From assembly GCF_036373705.1 (NCBI RefSeq), contig NC_089855.1, forward strand, positions 34,341,219 to 34,405,218: a DNA stretch of 64,000 bases, read 5' to 3'. Every line of letters begins with the position of its first letter. The stretch's first letter is position 1. Position numbers and translations under genes: made by a program. The notes beneath the pieces are model-generated. The model was not told the origin of the DNA. It saw only the letters and a program-made list of their open reading frames with translations, and did no database searches. Below are positions 1-10,960 of the stretch, piece after piece. Origin of the DNA: Amia ocellicauda. Taxonomy: Eukaryota; Chordata; Actinopteri; Amiiformes; Amiidae.

Positions 1-3
1 ATA

Positions 4-712
4 CAGTTAGGTCCATAAATATTTGGACAATGACACAATTGTCATCATTTTGGCTCTGTACACCACCACAATGGATTTGAAAGGAAACAATCAAGATGTC
101 CTTTAAGTGTAGGCTTTTAATTTGAGGGTAGTTACATCCAAATTGGGTGAACGATGTAGGAATTACACCCATTTGTATATGTGGTACCCCCAATTTTAGG
201 GGCTAAATAGTACTTGTTACAAACTAACATAATCATTAATTAAATTGTGAGTTTCAATACTTGGTTGCATATCCTTTGCAGTCAATGACTGCCTGAAGTC
301 TGGAACCCATAGACATCACCGGATGCTGGGTTTCTTCCCTGGTGATGCTCTGCCAGGCCTGTACTGCAGCTGTCTTTAGTTCCTGCTTGTTCTTTGGGCA
401 TTTTGCCTTCAGTTTTGCCTTAGAAATCAAAACAAACCAATCAGAGAGATAGCAAGAACATTAGGTGTGGCCAAATCAACTATTTGGTACATTCTTATGA
501 AGAAAGAACGCACTGGTGAGCTCAGGAATACCAAAAGGCCTGGAAGACCACAGAAAACAACTGTGGTGGAAGACTTGAAGAATTTGAAGATTTGAAGAAT
601 TCTTTCCCTGCTGAAGAAAAATCCCTTTACAACAGTTGGCCAGATCAAGAACACCCTCCAGGAGGTAGGCGTATCTGTGTTAAAGACACTGAGTGAGCGG
701 AGTGTCATATAA
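4..712. mobile_element. Rearranged Tc1-like transposon remnant
   Basis: It starts with a Tc1-type terminal repeat (CAGTTAGGTCCATAAATATT). From about 239 to 420 the minus strand encodes the transposase C-terminus, ending GYATKY then stop at about 261. From about 430 to 690 the plus strand encodes the N-terminal helix-turn-helix (PIREIARTLGVAKSTIWYIL). C-terminus and N-terminus thus lie head to head with the catalytic core missing, so this is an internally inverted or doubly inserted dead element. The same structure is inverted at about 20640-21349, so the rearrangement predates that duplication. The matching place in block C (49384) diverges at ATATGACAC. Confidence 0.8.
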
Positions 713-2236
713 TTGCAATGAATAACAAATATTTTATTATGTACTAATAGTTGGGAGTGAAAACTGATCTTACTGTAGAACCCCTAACACACAACAATAC
801 CTATGAAGTTATATATTTTGTTAATTCAAGAAAACTGGACTTAATATCTCGGAGAGTTTAATGGAGGGGGGGAGAGAGTGGAGTAGCTCCATGACCTAGC
901 TTCAGATCCGGCTCCAGGTTCCGGAGCGCTCCGATGAGCCTGAGTCCAGCTCTGCTCCGGCTCCAGCAATACCAGCTCCAGCTCCGCTCCGACTCCAATG
1001 CATGGCCAACCCTAGCGTGGGTCTCAGCAGATAGGAACCTTAGACATCGTTTTTCAAGGGCTATAAACTTTCCTGAACTTGCTTTACACCAGTTGTCTAC
1101 CTGCCTGTCTTTATGAAAGGAAAAGGAGACCACCGATGGCTACAATATGTATAGCAAGAGAATCCCGCTGTACAACAATCTACATATAATTGAATCAGTC
1201 ATGATGCCATTAAGACAGGTAGTGTCTAGCAATACCACTAGATTGCTCATGTTGGCATTGAAGGACTTTCCTTGTGCATTCATTGTGTTTCTCCAAAATT
1301 CAATTTAATCTTCATGTTAATGTCACCTCATAGTGGGTGATAGGGGTGACATGATACGTGACCACACCACATCTTTTGTTTAACAAGAGAGGACCTTGTA
1401 TACCTACTCTCTCTCCCTCCCTGGGCACACTCAACGGGACCCCAAGACTCCACCACATGGAGTGGGTAAGGTTTAATGAGAATATTTAATTTTACAAATG
1501 CCAAGACAGGGCACAAAGACTGTACTTGAGCAGGGAACACAATATAATGGGACTTGGGGAAATAAATCAATCCTATTACTAAAATTGTCTTTAATAAAAG
1601 GGGCACATAAAAAACTAAAAACCTTACCCAAAACAACACAAGAAAATAATAACAAAGGAACTAACTGTGAATCTATAAAAACCCAATATCCTTATAAATA
1701 GAAGGAAACAACAACAACAACGAAACAAAAGTATCTCTTCTGCTTTTTTACAGGAGACATGCAGCATCACCGACAACTGCAGGTAGGTGTGACTGCATAA
1801 CAAGACCCTCCTTAAGTTTTGTTTTGTTTTGTTTTTTAATTTAAATATATCTACATGCTATTTGATCTGTGGTGCAATTATTCTAAAACCCATCAGCTAG
1901 CATTATGTATGCATTGCTAATAGTTGTCTGTAGTCAAAAGAGTATAAGGAATTAAACATAGAAGAGCTAAACTGATCCAAATGGATCGAACTGTGTTAAA
2001 CACGTTGTGATTTCAGAGTAATGAACACAAGGACAAGTATTATTCAGACCAGTTTTTCCAAGACCAGTTCTTTGGCCTCTTGGCCCACTCCAAGTTCTTG
2101 ATCTAACCATAATTCACTCACATATTTCAGATTAGATATTTTTTTAAGTTTTTGTATCTTATTTATTTATTGAATTTGGGACAATGCATTCCATAACATG
2201 TGATTCACAAAAGCATATGACATAATGAACTAATTC
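713..2236. other. Intergenic, downstream of cystatin A
   Basis: No gene is seen; open frames here are short and unconserved. The stretch matches the 3' flanks of cystatin B (19117-20639) and C (47846-49384) in inverse orientation. It contains the GGAGCC-rich patch at 890-1015 and A/T-rich low-complexity runs near 1700-1850. Confidence 0.6.
890..1015. repeat. GGAGCC/GGAGCTGGAGC-rich repeat, copy in block A
   Basis: This is a GC-rich patch of imperfect CTCCGG and CTCCAGCTC units, ending at GCCAACCCTA. The same patch, inverted, is at 20340-20470 and 49070-49205. Related pieces lie at 32896-32945 and 51320-51515. The units are hexamer-like and not in a conserved frame, so I read it as part of a dispersed repeat, not a coding region. 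Confidence 0.6.
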
Positions 2237-2242
2237 TTTATT
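2237..2242 (-). promoter_or_regulatory. Poly(A) signal of cystatin A
   Basis: AATAAA on the minus strand, 257 bases past the stop codon of copy A. The same signal and context (GACCAATAAAGAATTAG) follow copies B, C, D and D'. Confidence 0.75.
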
Positions 2243-2498
2243 GGTCTACTGAAGAGATCTCCAACACTGGTTCCAGAGGTCTTCTCATTTCATTCCAATC
2301 AAACTCTGTATTTCTCAGGGTATGTATGTGTTGGACGAGATCTATGAGATGAATACCCACTGATGGAAGACACTGGTACAATGAAGCTCTCCAGGTACAG
2401 AGTTGCAGACTGCTCGACAGGCTTTTAGAATGAGTGATTTTAGCTGTTGACATTCTGTTGTGGAATGCAGAAGACAGGAAGGTGTGGATCTCGGCTCC

Positions 2499-3555
2499 TC
2501 ACTGTTCCTGTTGTCTTGGGCTGCAGTGGCTCTTAATCAGCACTCTCTCCTGCTTCCAGGGAGCATTGAGCACCACAAAAACACACTGGAGGGCCTGGGA
2601 TGGAACAGAAGGCAAACATTCAGGGGCAGAAACACTCTCTTACAGTATCTGAAGACCTCTGATGGGAAGACAGCTTTCGAATAATTGTATGCCTTGTAGA
2701 TTATTGAGAATTATTGGGAGTGCTGATATTTCCTCATGAGCACTGCTACTGCATGTCATTGTAGAAAGCACCTGCAATTATGCACTTCAGGTATCAGTTA
2801 TCATGACAAAATTTTACTATGTAAACTACCCTCAGTGTTGATAACACATTGTTCAAGATTACCTTTGCTTGTGCAGGGGCTGTCACAACTGGGCAAGACT
2901 CCAGGTCAGCACTCTTTCCTTTCTTACACTGGGTGAGCTGCAGCTCCACGTCCATTGTGTACTCCCCTCCACCGATGGCCTGGAACAGAGGGTTGTACTG
3001 CTCATTCACTCATTCACATGTTGAAAGTCTACATGACTACATGACTGCAAGATTATTACTTAAATGACAAAACAAATAACTGGAAAGTAGCATTAAGAAA
3101 TGTAAGGTATCTCTTCTGACTTCAATATTCAATACAAATTGTAACTATGCAGTGAGCATTATCTTGAACCCATGTAAACTTTCCAAAGATGCATACTGGT
3201 CATATTCATATGTCATCATGTCCACCAATAAAGCTAAATACTTTCTAATAGCTTATCAGTTTTTGATGAATTCGAACACTGCTCTCAGACTGACTAGCAG
3301 TCCTTCTTCTGCTTCAAACAAAGTGGACATCAAAAGTTTACCATACTCTACCTTCATTGTGACTGTGTCAAACTTGGTGATTTTGTAGAGGCAGGGCTCC
3401 TTGCTGAAGTAATTGAAGGACTCCAAGGCGAAGGCAGCGGAGTCACGGACCTCTAGGCTGTTGGGATCGGCATCAATAGCTTCTAGAGGAGCTGCTGATA
3501 CAGTGAGGAGAGCTGAGGAGAGGAGAACGCAGAGGAACTGCCAGAAGTCTGCCAT
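2499..3555 (-). CDS. Cystatin-like secreted protein, copy A (3 exons)
   Basis: Predicted secreted member of the family-2 cystatins, inhibitors of papain-like cysteine proteases. Exons on the minus strand are 3555-3352, 2979-2863 and 2594-2499, all phase 0 with GT-AG introns; together they give 138 residues, the usual family length. Residues 1-21 or so are a signal peptide (hydrophobic core CVLLSSALL). The helix region ends AFALESFNYF. Cys86-Cys97 and Cys111-Cys131 match the two family disulfides in spacing, and Pro119-Trp120 is the C-terminal contact loop. Intron 1 falls exactly where it does in human cystatin C, after the first residue of the QxVxG loop. Oddities: that loop is K68-A-I-G-G, no N-terminal Gly is seen, and Cys55 is an extra unpaired cysteine. 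The start is set by AAGATGGCA 65 bases after the TATA box. Inhibitory activity is not certain. Coding exons look identical to copies B and C. Confidence 0.88.
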
Positions 3556-3610
3556 CTTCTACTGCTTTTCACACTGAAGAGAGGGACTGTAGACTGAGCA
3601 GCACACTGGG

Positions 3611-3620
3611 CCTTTATATA
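3611..3620 (-). promoter_or_regulatory. TATA box of cystatin A
   Basis: TATATAAAGG on the minus strand, 65 bases before the ATG. Sequence and spacing are the same at all five gene copies. Confidence 0.8.
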
Positions 3621-3624
3621 GGAC

Positions 3625-5015
3625 AGGGCTCAGTGCAGCCAGCCATGACTGGATCACGGTACCATGTTTACTCTGCCTATCAATCTGTTAGATGGTTGAT
3701 TAACAATGTTCTAGCTCATTTTCAACAATTGTGTAATATTTTAGAATGCAAACACAGTGTCAGCAATGTTTGCTGAATTAATTTAATATTTCATCTTGGG
3801 TATTGCAGAACTAATGACGGTCAAACATTTGTTAATAGTTTCTGATTAGATATCATTGTTTAATTTTAAATATTGACATCATTACATCTTACAAATGCCA
3901 TGATTATTGCCCACGTAGTCTTTTAACACTACAGAGAACATAAATCTGTTACAATTGCCATACTGGCTCTAAATGTTCAGCAGGGATGCTTCTGAAAATT
4001 CTACGCTTAGCTTAGAAGGTGAAAGAAGAATCCAGAATATTTACAATGATCATACAATTTATTTTGATGTGTTTTATATGAAATGGAGTAATGCAAAACA
4101 TAAAATTACGTGTTCAGATTTTACATACACACATTCTTTTAAATAATTAAACAGTGTAATATATGCAGAGAACACTAAATTGGCTAGTTGATTTCTCTTC
4201 CACACAGGAATTGAACCAGCATGCCATTTTGTAACATATTCTTAAATTTTAGATGAGGGGAATACACTTTTTGGTGGACGGCATGAATCCAAGTAAATGA
4301 TTGATTCAGCATAAAGAATATATGTTTTAAATGACAATTGCTATTCTTCCATATCTCCAAATTGGTGGTTTGAAATAATTCACCAGCAATGAGTTACTAC
4401 TCATGTTAAACAGTCATATTTATTAATCTATGTGTGCTGCGGTATTGAAATTAAATTAATGTCTGTCTTTCATTTACTTTTGTTTTGTCATTGCATGCTT
4501 TCATTTTTTCTCTATTATTTCAATCTGCTGCTCAGATTGCTACATTCACTCTTATCTGATTGAATAAGTTTCATATTCAAAATCCATTCTACAACTCTTG
4601 CCAAGTCAGAATAAACAGTACTAGCACAGCATTGTTTGTAAAGTAAATAACATAATTCTTTAATATCAGATACCAAAGCAAATCATGTGCTTTGCGATTG
4701 CAACAAACCAGCCATTTGTTTTGGAGTTGAATATGCTACTGTCATCATTGCCTACCTGTATTAGCGGGAGCTGGAATTTCTTAGTGTGCGCAGAGATTTG
4801 AACTGTAATAGGCAGATAATTCAATATAATACTACAGTGGCAAAGTGTAGGTTCAAATTAGACCTTGCATGTTAGTACTCTACATGTCTTTTCCACCCTA
4901 TCAATGCTATTCTGAATGCTTCACAGAAAACTGCATACACATTTTTATGCTTGTTATTATTTTGAATAGTAGATAAATTGGGATGAATCTACAATGTTGA
5001 TGGTCTACATCTAAA
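3625..5015. other. Upstream flank of cystatin A, no gene seen
   Basis: A/T-rich noncoding flank, matching the reverse complement of 45108-46454 along its length and of 17045-17725 for its first 700 bases. I see no open frame of note, RNA gene or repeat structure. Confidence 0.55.
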
Positions 5016-5019
5016 CTGA

Positions 5020-5600
5020 AGGGGGGCTAATGCATTGGGAGAGCATATGTGTAGAGATCTTAGAAAACAAACAAGATGTGTCAAATGTTCTCTGAGTATT
5101 TTCCAGTGGTGTTTACAAAAGAAAAAATATTCCAACTGACTCTTAGAACAGGGGAAGTGATTGGAAAAAGTGTCATACCTATCCACAAGAAAAGGGACAA
5201 AACTGATCCAAGAAATTACAGACCAATCAGTTTCACCTGCATTACTTGTAAATTTTTTTAGAAAATGATTAGAGGAGCATCTTAATGTAAAACATATTCT
5301 TGGTGATAGTCAACAGGGGTTTAGACGAGGCAGGTCATGTTTTACTAATTTATTAGAGTTTTTCGAACATGCAACTGCAGCTGTACATGACGTGAAAGCA
5401 TATGATATGATATACTTAGATTTCCAGAAAGCTTTTGATAAGGTTCCACACCAAAGACTGATCCTAAAATTGCAAGCTGTATGTATTCAGGCTAATATAA
5501 GTAGATGGATTGTTATCTGGTTGATGTATAGGATATGGAGGGTGTCAATAAGAGGAGTTGCTTCTAACTGGAGTGGGGTTGTTAGTGGAGTTCCAAATTC
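5020..5600 (+). mobile_element. CR1-like LINE reverse transcriptase fragment
   Basis: The plus strand encodes part of a non-LTR reverse transcriptase: NYRPISFTC near 5212, QQGFRRGRSCFTNLLEF near 5310, and the catalytic-region motif IYLDFQKAFDKVPH near 5410. A frameshift or stop near 5262 splits the reading frame, and no start, endonuclease or YADD box is kept, so it is dead. The inverse copy in the right arm (about 42075-41725) is uninterrupted over 142 residues and reaches further. The family is close to CR1 by motif style; the assignment is from memory of such sequences. Confidence 0.75.
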
Positions 5601-6015
5601 TGCCGCGGATCTGTCCCGCTCTACCAATGGGAGCACTGGGATTCTGCAGATGTGAGCAGAACCGCAGAAATGTGCGCTACATACACATGGCCAAATATTT
5701 GAGTTGCTGTCATTTTATGTGAGCCTGGAGTTTTATTAGTTAAAATAGGCGAGTCTGCTCCTATTGGCTAGAAAGACTGAAGTGGGTTTGGCACAGTGCA
5801 TGATTGACAGTTGGTCTGTTCGTCTGGAAGTTCATTGGTTTTTCCTTAAGTTTGACTGGAAGTTGGTCTGGTTTTTCTTTTCACATAGTATTATTGAGTT
5901 ATTCTTATCACTGACTCTGTTATGTGGTGTTGGGATTTAAATTGTTTTCAGGTGTGAACAATTGAGTTGTGCTGTCCAACGTGCAATTGAATTGGTCTTC
6001 CCGAGAATCCCATAA
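5600..6015. repeat. Short dispersed repeat and shared arm sequence
   Basis: It contains a patch (5605-5690) around a CCAATGGGAGCACTGGG core, with GCAGAACCGCAGAAATGTGCGC beside it, that recurs inverted at 41290-41385 and in diverged form at 34445-34560. The rest matches 39895-41200 of the right arm inverted, apart from the 1-kb insertion there. It ends at the junction with the TIR element. Confidence 0.5.
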
Positions 6016-7050
6016 CTACGGTGGCCCTGAAGTGCAACTGCTGAATAAATAAAACGGCTGCTGAAAAAATAAAGCAGGGGTTGCGAGATTTGCAGTGGCT
6101 GTGAGATTTGGAAGTGCTGAAAGAATAAAGCAGCTGCTGCAGCATTTTCAGAAGCAATTACGGAAAGGGAGGTGCATTGTGAAATATATTTGACTGATGC
6201 CATTGGACAGCAAGCAAGTCACGTCGGCCGAGCTGCTTCTCAGAAGAGTCAACAGAATCTGAGAAACGGCGCCAAGTGCGCAGAGCGAGAAGCGTCATAT
6301 TAATATTGTTGTGTCTTCTGCTCTCTGTCCACTGTGGTGACTTATTAAGAGTTATAGCGCTGTCCTAAAATGTATCATAAATGAATGAAAGCTTAGGTAG
6401 GAGACAGAATGGGGTTAAAAGTAGCTATATATACTAAATTAACAACTGTACTTAGTTATTACAAGGCAGTATGACTGCTTTGTTTTATTTCTTATTCTTA
6501 AGCACTAACAGAAAACATCCGTTAACAATTCCATCAGAAGGAGCAGTTTACTGATTTAATAGACAAGAGCAGGAGCTAATTTGGGAAATGCAAAATTAGA
6601 GAGACGACTTTAACAAATATGAAAAATTACAAAAATTACAACAACAAAAAAACAATAATAAACAACACATTAATATAAGATAGTATTTTTATTTTGGGGG
6701 CGGCACGGTGGCGCTGGGTTCGGGTCTCGGCTGCGCAGTTTCCCGGGTCTCCCGGTTCTTCCCACCGTCCGCCAGGTTGATCGGCAAAGATAAATTGCCC
6801 AGCAATGGGCTGCGTCCGTCCTGGGTGTATTCCTCCCGATCCGCCATCCCTGCCGGGATCGGCTCCGGCTCCCCCGCGACCCTGACCAGGATAAGCGTAC
6901 CTCCCTTTCCGTAATTGCTTCTGAAAATGCTGCAGCAGCTGCTTTATTTTTTCAGCACTTCTAAATCTCGCAGCCGCTGCAAATCTCACAGCCCCTGCTA
7001 TATATTTTTAGCAGCTGTTTTATTTTTTCAGCAGTTGCAGCAGCATGTTA
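6016..7050. mobile_element. Nonautonomous TIR element, only in the left arm
   Basis: About 150-base inverted repeats (6016-6170 against 6903-7050) share blocks such as GCAGCTGCTGCAGCATTTTC and AGAAGCAATTACGG. No transposase is present. The right arm lacks it and has about 175 unrelated bases at the matching place (39667-39840), so insertion was accompanied or followed by loss of local sequence. The superfamily is not recognised, and no clear target duplication is visible. Confidence 0.65.
6695..6900 (+). repeat. SINE-like GGCGGCACGGTGG repeat, shortened
   Basis: It begins GGGGGCGGCACGGTGGCGCT and ends GACCCTGACCAGGATAAGCG, the head and tail of an abundant fish repeat usually treated as tRNA-derived. 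The middle is compressed compared with my memory of the full unit. It lies inside the TIR element, against its right inverted repeat. Confidence 0.55.
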
Positions 7051-8206
7051 CTACAGGGACCAGGATGTCATACGAGATAAGTGAACTGCATTCCGCTTTT
7101 CCAGTTAAAGAAGACAGCGGACAGACTGAATTTGTAAATCGTTGGTTCAGAATTAGAAACTTTGTAAATTTCAGTGGTTCGAGTAATACCTCTTTCCTCT
7201 GGGTTGAGACACAGCTTCCCCCCTCAAAGACAAATAACAGGGATCTGTTATTGTTTATACAAACATTAAGCATTTGTCACTTTATCTTTCACCTGAAGCT
7301 CTACCTAACTTCTGGTGTTCCTTGAGTTGGACAGTGTCTGAGGAGATAAAAAAGGGACAACAATTAGTTTTGTTTGTGCTGCTATTCATTGACTGTTATC
7401 TCTATGGAAACATTCATCTGTCCAGTGGAGATTGTCATCCTCAGATCCTAAATACTGAGAAGAACATTAGTATTTTAACATTTTTCATTTAGGGTTTTTA
7501 TTTTGGTGCGATATTTTATTAAAGGCGGTTATAGAATTTTTTTGTACCTGATGTAAATATGTTCTCTCATGCTACCTCATACTTCTTGTCCTGAGGATAG
7601 TGACTACCTGCCTGTATTTTTCTGTGTATTGTGAGAATAAATATAATTGCACCTGATTTGGTGTGCCAAAGGGCCCTGTGCGGGGAGGGTGTGAGAGTTC
7701 CTTGACTCTAAACCAAGGTGGTGTAGTCTCATGTCATGGCTAATACACCCTATAGCTTGTGACAATAAGACAGGTGAGTCAGGAACTGAACATGAGAAGA
7801 CTGGTGCTATGGTGATATTTGGCGGTGGACTAAGGGATGTCAAGGGGGGAATATTACAGCATTGGTGAGGAAGAGTGATTTCCAGACTTAAAAGACAAGT
7901 GCTGGAAAACCAACCTAGCATTCCTCAGTAACATCCAGCTCAGCTGCATTAGCCTCATCTATGTTGTAGTAGAGTATAGAGTATATATGAATTTCCAAAA
8001 CATGTTCTTTGGCCTCTTGGCTCAGTCCAGGTTCTTGATCTAACCACAATTCAGTCACATATTTCAGAATGATCATATTAGATATTGTTTTTTGGTTTTG
8101 TATGTCCTTTATTTATTGAACTTGGGACAATGTGATCAAACAATCACCATTTCAGATCTTCCATAACATGTGAATAACAAATTCATATGACATAATGAAC
8201 TAATTC
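7051..8206. other. Downstream flank of cystatin D, no gene seen
   Basis: This stretch matches the reverse complement of 38524-39666. Short frames in both copies are not kept in common length or frame, so I read it as noncoding. Confidence 0.55.
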
Positions 8207-8212
8207 TTTATT
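8207..8212 (-). promoter_or_regulatory. Poly(A) signal of cystatin D
   Basis: AATAAA on the minus strand in the same context as in the other copies. Confidence 0.6.
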
Positions 8213-8374
8213 GGTCTACAGAAGAGGTCCCCAAAACTGGTTCCAGAGAACCACAGGGTTTTCTTATTCATTCCAACCAAACTCTAAATTACCCAGGGTA
8301 TGTATGTGTTGGATTAGATCTATGCGATTGACACTCAGTAATGCAGAAGGCATGAATGTGTGGTTCTCAGCTCC

Positions 8375-9534
8375 TCATTGTCTCCATTGTCTCGGGCTGC
8401 AGTAGCTCTTAATCAGGACTCTCTCCTGCTTCCAGGGAGCATTCAGCACCACAAAAACACACTGGAGGGCCTGGGATGGAACAGAAGGCAGACATTGAGA
8501 GGCAGGAACAAATCATTCTCATACAGTATATGAAGAACTCAGATGGGAAGACAGCTTGCTAATAATTCTATATCTTGTTGATAAGTGGGAAACATTTACG
8601 TTAACTTGTTCTCTACACATGTATTGTTAATAAATTCATATATTTCATTCAGTAACAGTGGCAGAAGATGTATGATTATTTACAAATATTGGGAGTGCTG
8701 ACATTCTACTGCTACTGCATGTCATTGTAGAAAGCACCTGCAATGGTTTACTTAAATTATTATATAATTATGACATAGTTTTTCTCTGTTAACTGCCCTC
8801 AGGTTTTTAATGCATTGTTAAAGTTTACCTTTGCTTGTGCAGGGGCTGTAATAACTGGGCAAGACTCCGGGTCAGCACTCTTTCCTTTGTTACACTGGGT
8901 GAGCTGCAGCTCCACGTCCATTGTGTACTCCCCTCCACCGATGGCCTGGAACAGAGGATTGTACTGCTCACCAAACACTTCATTGTGCAGCACTGTGACA
9001 GCCTGCCACTGAATCAAGTCCTCAGGATATGACTACAAGATTATTTAAATGACTGAACAAATAGCTGCAAAGTAGCATTAAGAAATGTCAAGTATCTCTA
9101 CTGACTTCAATATTCAATACAAACTATAACTATGCAGTGAGCATTATCTTGAGGTTTGCAGGTGTAAACTATTCCAAAGATGCATAATGGTCGTATTCAT
9201 ATGTCATCATGTCCACCCAAAAAAGTTAAAGCTTTCTAATATCTTATCAGGTTTAGTTGAATCCAAACACTGCTCATAACCTGACTAGCAGGTTTTATTT
9301 TGCTTCAAACAAAGTGGACATCAAAACTTTACCATACCTACCTTCATTGTGACTGTGTCGAATTTGGTGATTTTGTAGAGGTAGGGCTCCTTGCTGAAGT
9401 AATTGAAGGACTCCAGAGCGAAGGCAGCAGAGTTGCGGACCTCTTGGTTGTTGGGATCGGCATCAATAGCTTCTAGAGGAATTGCTGACGCTGTGAGGAG
9501 AGCGGAGGAGAGGAGAATGCAGAGGAACTGCCAT
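8375..9534 (-). pseudogene. Cystatin-like copy D, frameshifted in the signal peptide
   Basis: Exons on the minus strand are 9534-9342, 8945-8829 and 8470-8375, with intact GT-AG borders. Exons 2 and 3 still encode a normal cystatin-like C-terminal half: four cysteines, PW, and loop residues A-I-G-G at the start of exon 2. Exon 1 is 193 bases instead of 204. Compared with D', 11 bases are missing right after ATGGCA, between two copies of GGCAG, which fits replication slippage. The ATG now runs out of frame and meets a stop soon after. An in-frame ATG upstream (9611) lies before the TATA box, so it should not be in the mRNA. The sequence is otherwise close to D' (Tyr at position 55, KSYCSPRQWRQ ending), so the loss is recent. 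Confidence 0.85.
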
Positions 9535-9589
9535 CTTCTAGTGCTTTTCACACTGAAGAGAAGGACTGGAGACTGAGCAGCACACTGTG

Positions 9590-9599
9590 CCTTTATATA
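9590..9599 (-). promoter_or_regulatory. TATA box of cystatin copy D
   Basis: TATATAAAGG on the minus strand, 65 bases before the ATG at 9534, as in the intact copies. Confidence 0.7.
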
Positions 9600-10364
9600 G
9601 GACAGGATCATGGGACCATGTTTACTCTGCCTTTTAATCTGTTAGATGGTGGATTAACAATGTTCTTGCTCAAATTTAAACTATTGTGTAATATTTTACA
9701 GTGCCAGTAATGTTAGCTGAATGAATTTCATATTTAATCTTGTATATCCCAGAACTAATGAATGTCAAACACTTCTAAATACTTGTTGATTAGATAGTAT
9801 TTTTATTGTTGACATAATTACATCTTACACATGCCATGATTATTTCCCATATATTCTTTTAATACAACAGAGAAAATCCAGAATATTTATAATTATCATA
9901 TTTAATTTTGATTTCTTTTATATGAAATTGAGTATTGCAAAACATGAAATTACTTGTTCAGATCTTATTTGTGAAGTAAAAACATAAATTCTTTATTTTG
10001 TTCACATTCATTTTTTTTCTATATTGGTATTTTAATCTGCAGCTCAGATTGTTACATTTACTCTTAACTGATTGACTAATTTACATACTAAAAATCCAGT
10101 CAGAATGAACAATACTAGCACAGCATTTTTCAAGTAAATAACATAATTCTTTAATATCAGATACAAGTGCTTTGCTATTGCAACAAACCACCTGTTTGAT
10201 TTGGAGTTTAAAAAGCTACTGTCATCATTGACTACTTGTATTAGGTGGGAGTGGAAATGTCATAGTGTATGCAGGGATTTTAATTGTAATAGGTAGATAA
10301 TTCAATACAGTGGCACAGTTACAGTGTAGGTTCAGATGAGACCTTGCATATTAATATTGTATCT
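9600..10364. other. Upstream flank of cystatin D
   Basis: A/T-rich noncoding sequence, colinear and inverted with 36363-37120. More loosely it matches the upstream flanks of A (3625-4900) and C (45200-46454), which shows that the D-type and A-type genes come from one older duplication. No other feature is seen. Confidence 0.5.
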
Positions 10365-10960
10365 GGGTCATTCTCCCAAAACATGCAGTAAATCCGAGAC
10401 CTGGCTGCTCGGCCTAATCCTCAGTCTGTCGTAAGAGATCTCGCCCGTGTGAGGGGCGCCCCTGCCGGCTTGCACCTGCACTACAGCCCACGGCTGCAGC
10501 TGTAGGAGATCTCGCTCTCCCAGCGTGCTGCGATCGAGCCCTGCTAGGCTCTACCATCCGTGATAGTGGCCCCTGCATGCTAGGCCCCGCTTCGGGCTGG
10601 TGGTCTACTAACCTCGGGCCCTATGGACTCCGGACAGCGCGTCACCTGTGGGCCTACACAGTGTTGGTTGCACAGCGTTTCTGTACCAGTGCAGCATGGC
10701 TTTGGTGTGGTTGATGTGTAGTTGCCCTCATTGTTGGCTAGTGTACCGTTGCCGGGTAGAGACACACTTACAGCGGCCAGTCCCACTAGGCGCTCCACTT
10801 TGTCTCAAGGGTACCCTAGTTGCTGTGTGCCTACGGTACCTGCACTGATCGGCGCCACTGCTGCACGTTTCCTACTGACGTGCCGTGTGGCACTTGAGAG
10901 ACCCCGCTCTTCCACTCGCCCCCGCCACTGTGCCACTTGTGGCCACTGGACCTTTGCATA
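10365..10960. mobile_element. Half-deleted copy of the 2.8-kb TGGGTCATTC element
   Basis: A GC-rich block that starts with the terminal repeat TGGGTCATTCTCCCAAAACATG (10364-10385) and matches the reverse complement of about 35770-36362. It then stops abruptly and joins the flank at CTTTGCATAAAACTG (about 10953). Compared with D', about 2.2 kb covering the rest of the element, its other end and some flank is missing. A shared CTTTGC or CTTGC at the join suggests a microhomology deletion. GC content is far above its surroundings. Confidence 0.75.

Noticed and set aside
858-1133. 91-residue protein over the GGAGCC patch
   Set aside because: The frame depends on a repeat and starts and stops vary among blocks A, B and C.
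3256-3555. Single-exon 99-residue protein at copy A (and the same at 17791-18090 and 46520-46819)
   Set aside because: The frame after TMK reads through the GT donor into intron 1. Spliced, the gene gives a standard cystatin layout; unspliced it would lack the disulfides and PW.
9321-9611. Intact 96-residue start for copy D from the ATG at 9611
   Set aside because: That ATG lies before the TATA box, so it should not be in the mRNA, and the added N-terminus is promoter sequence.
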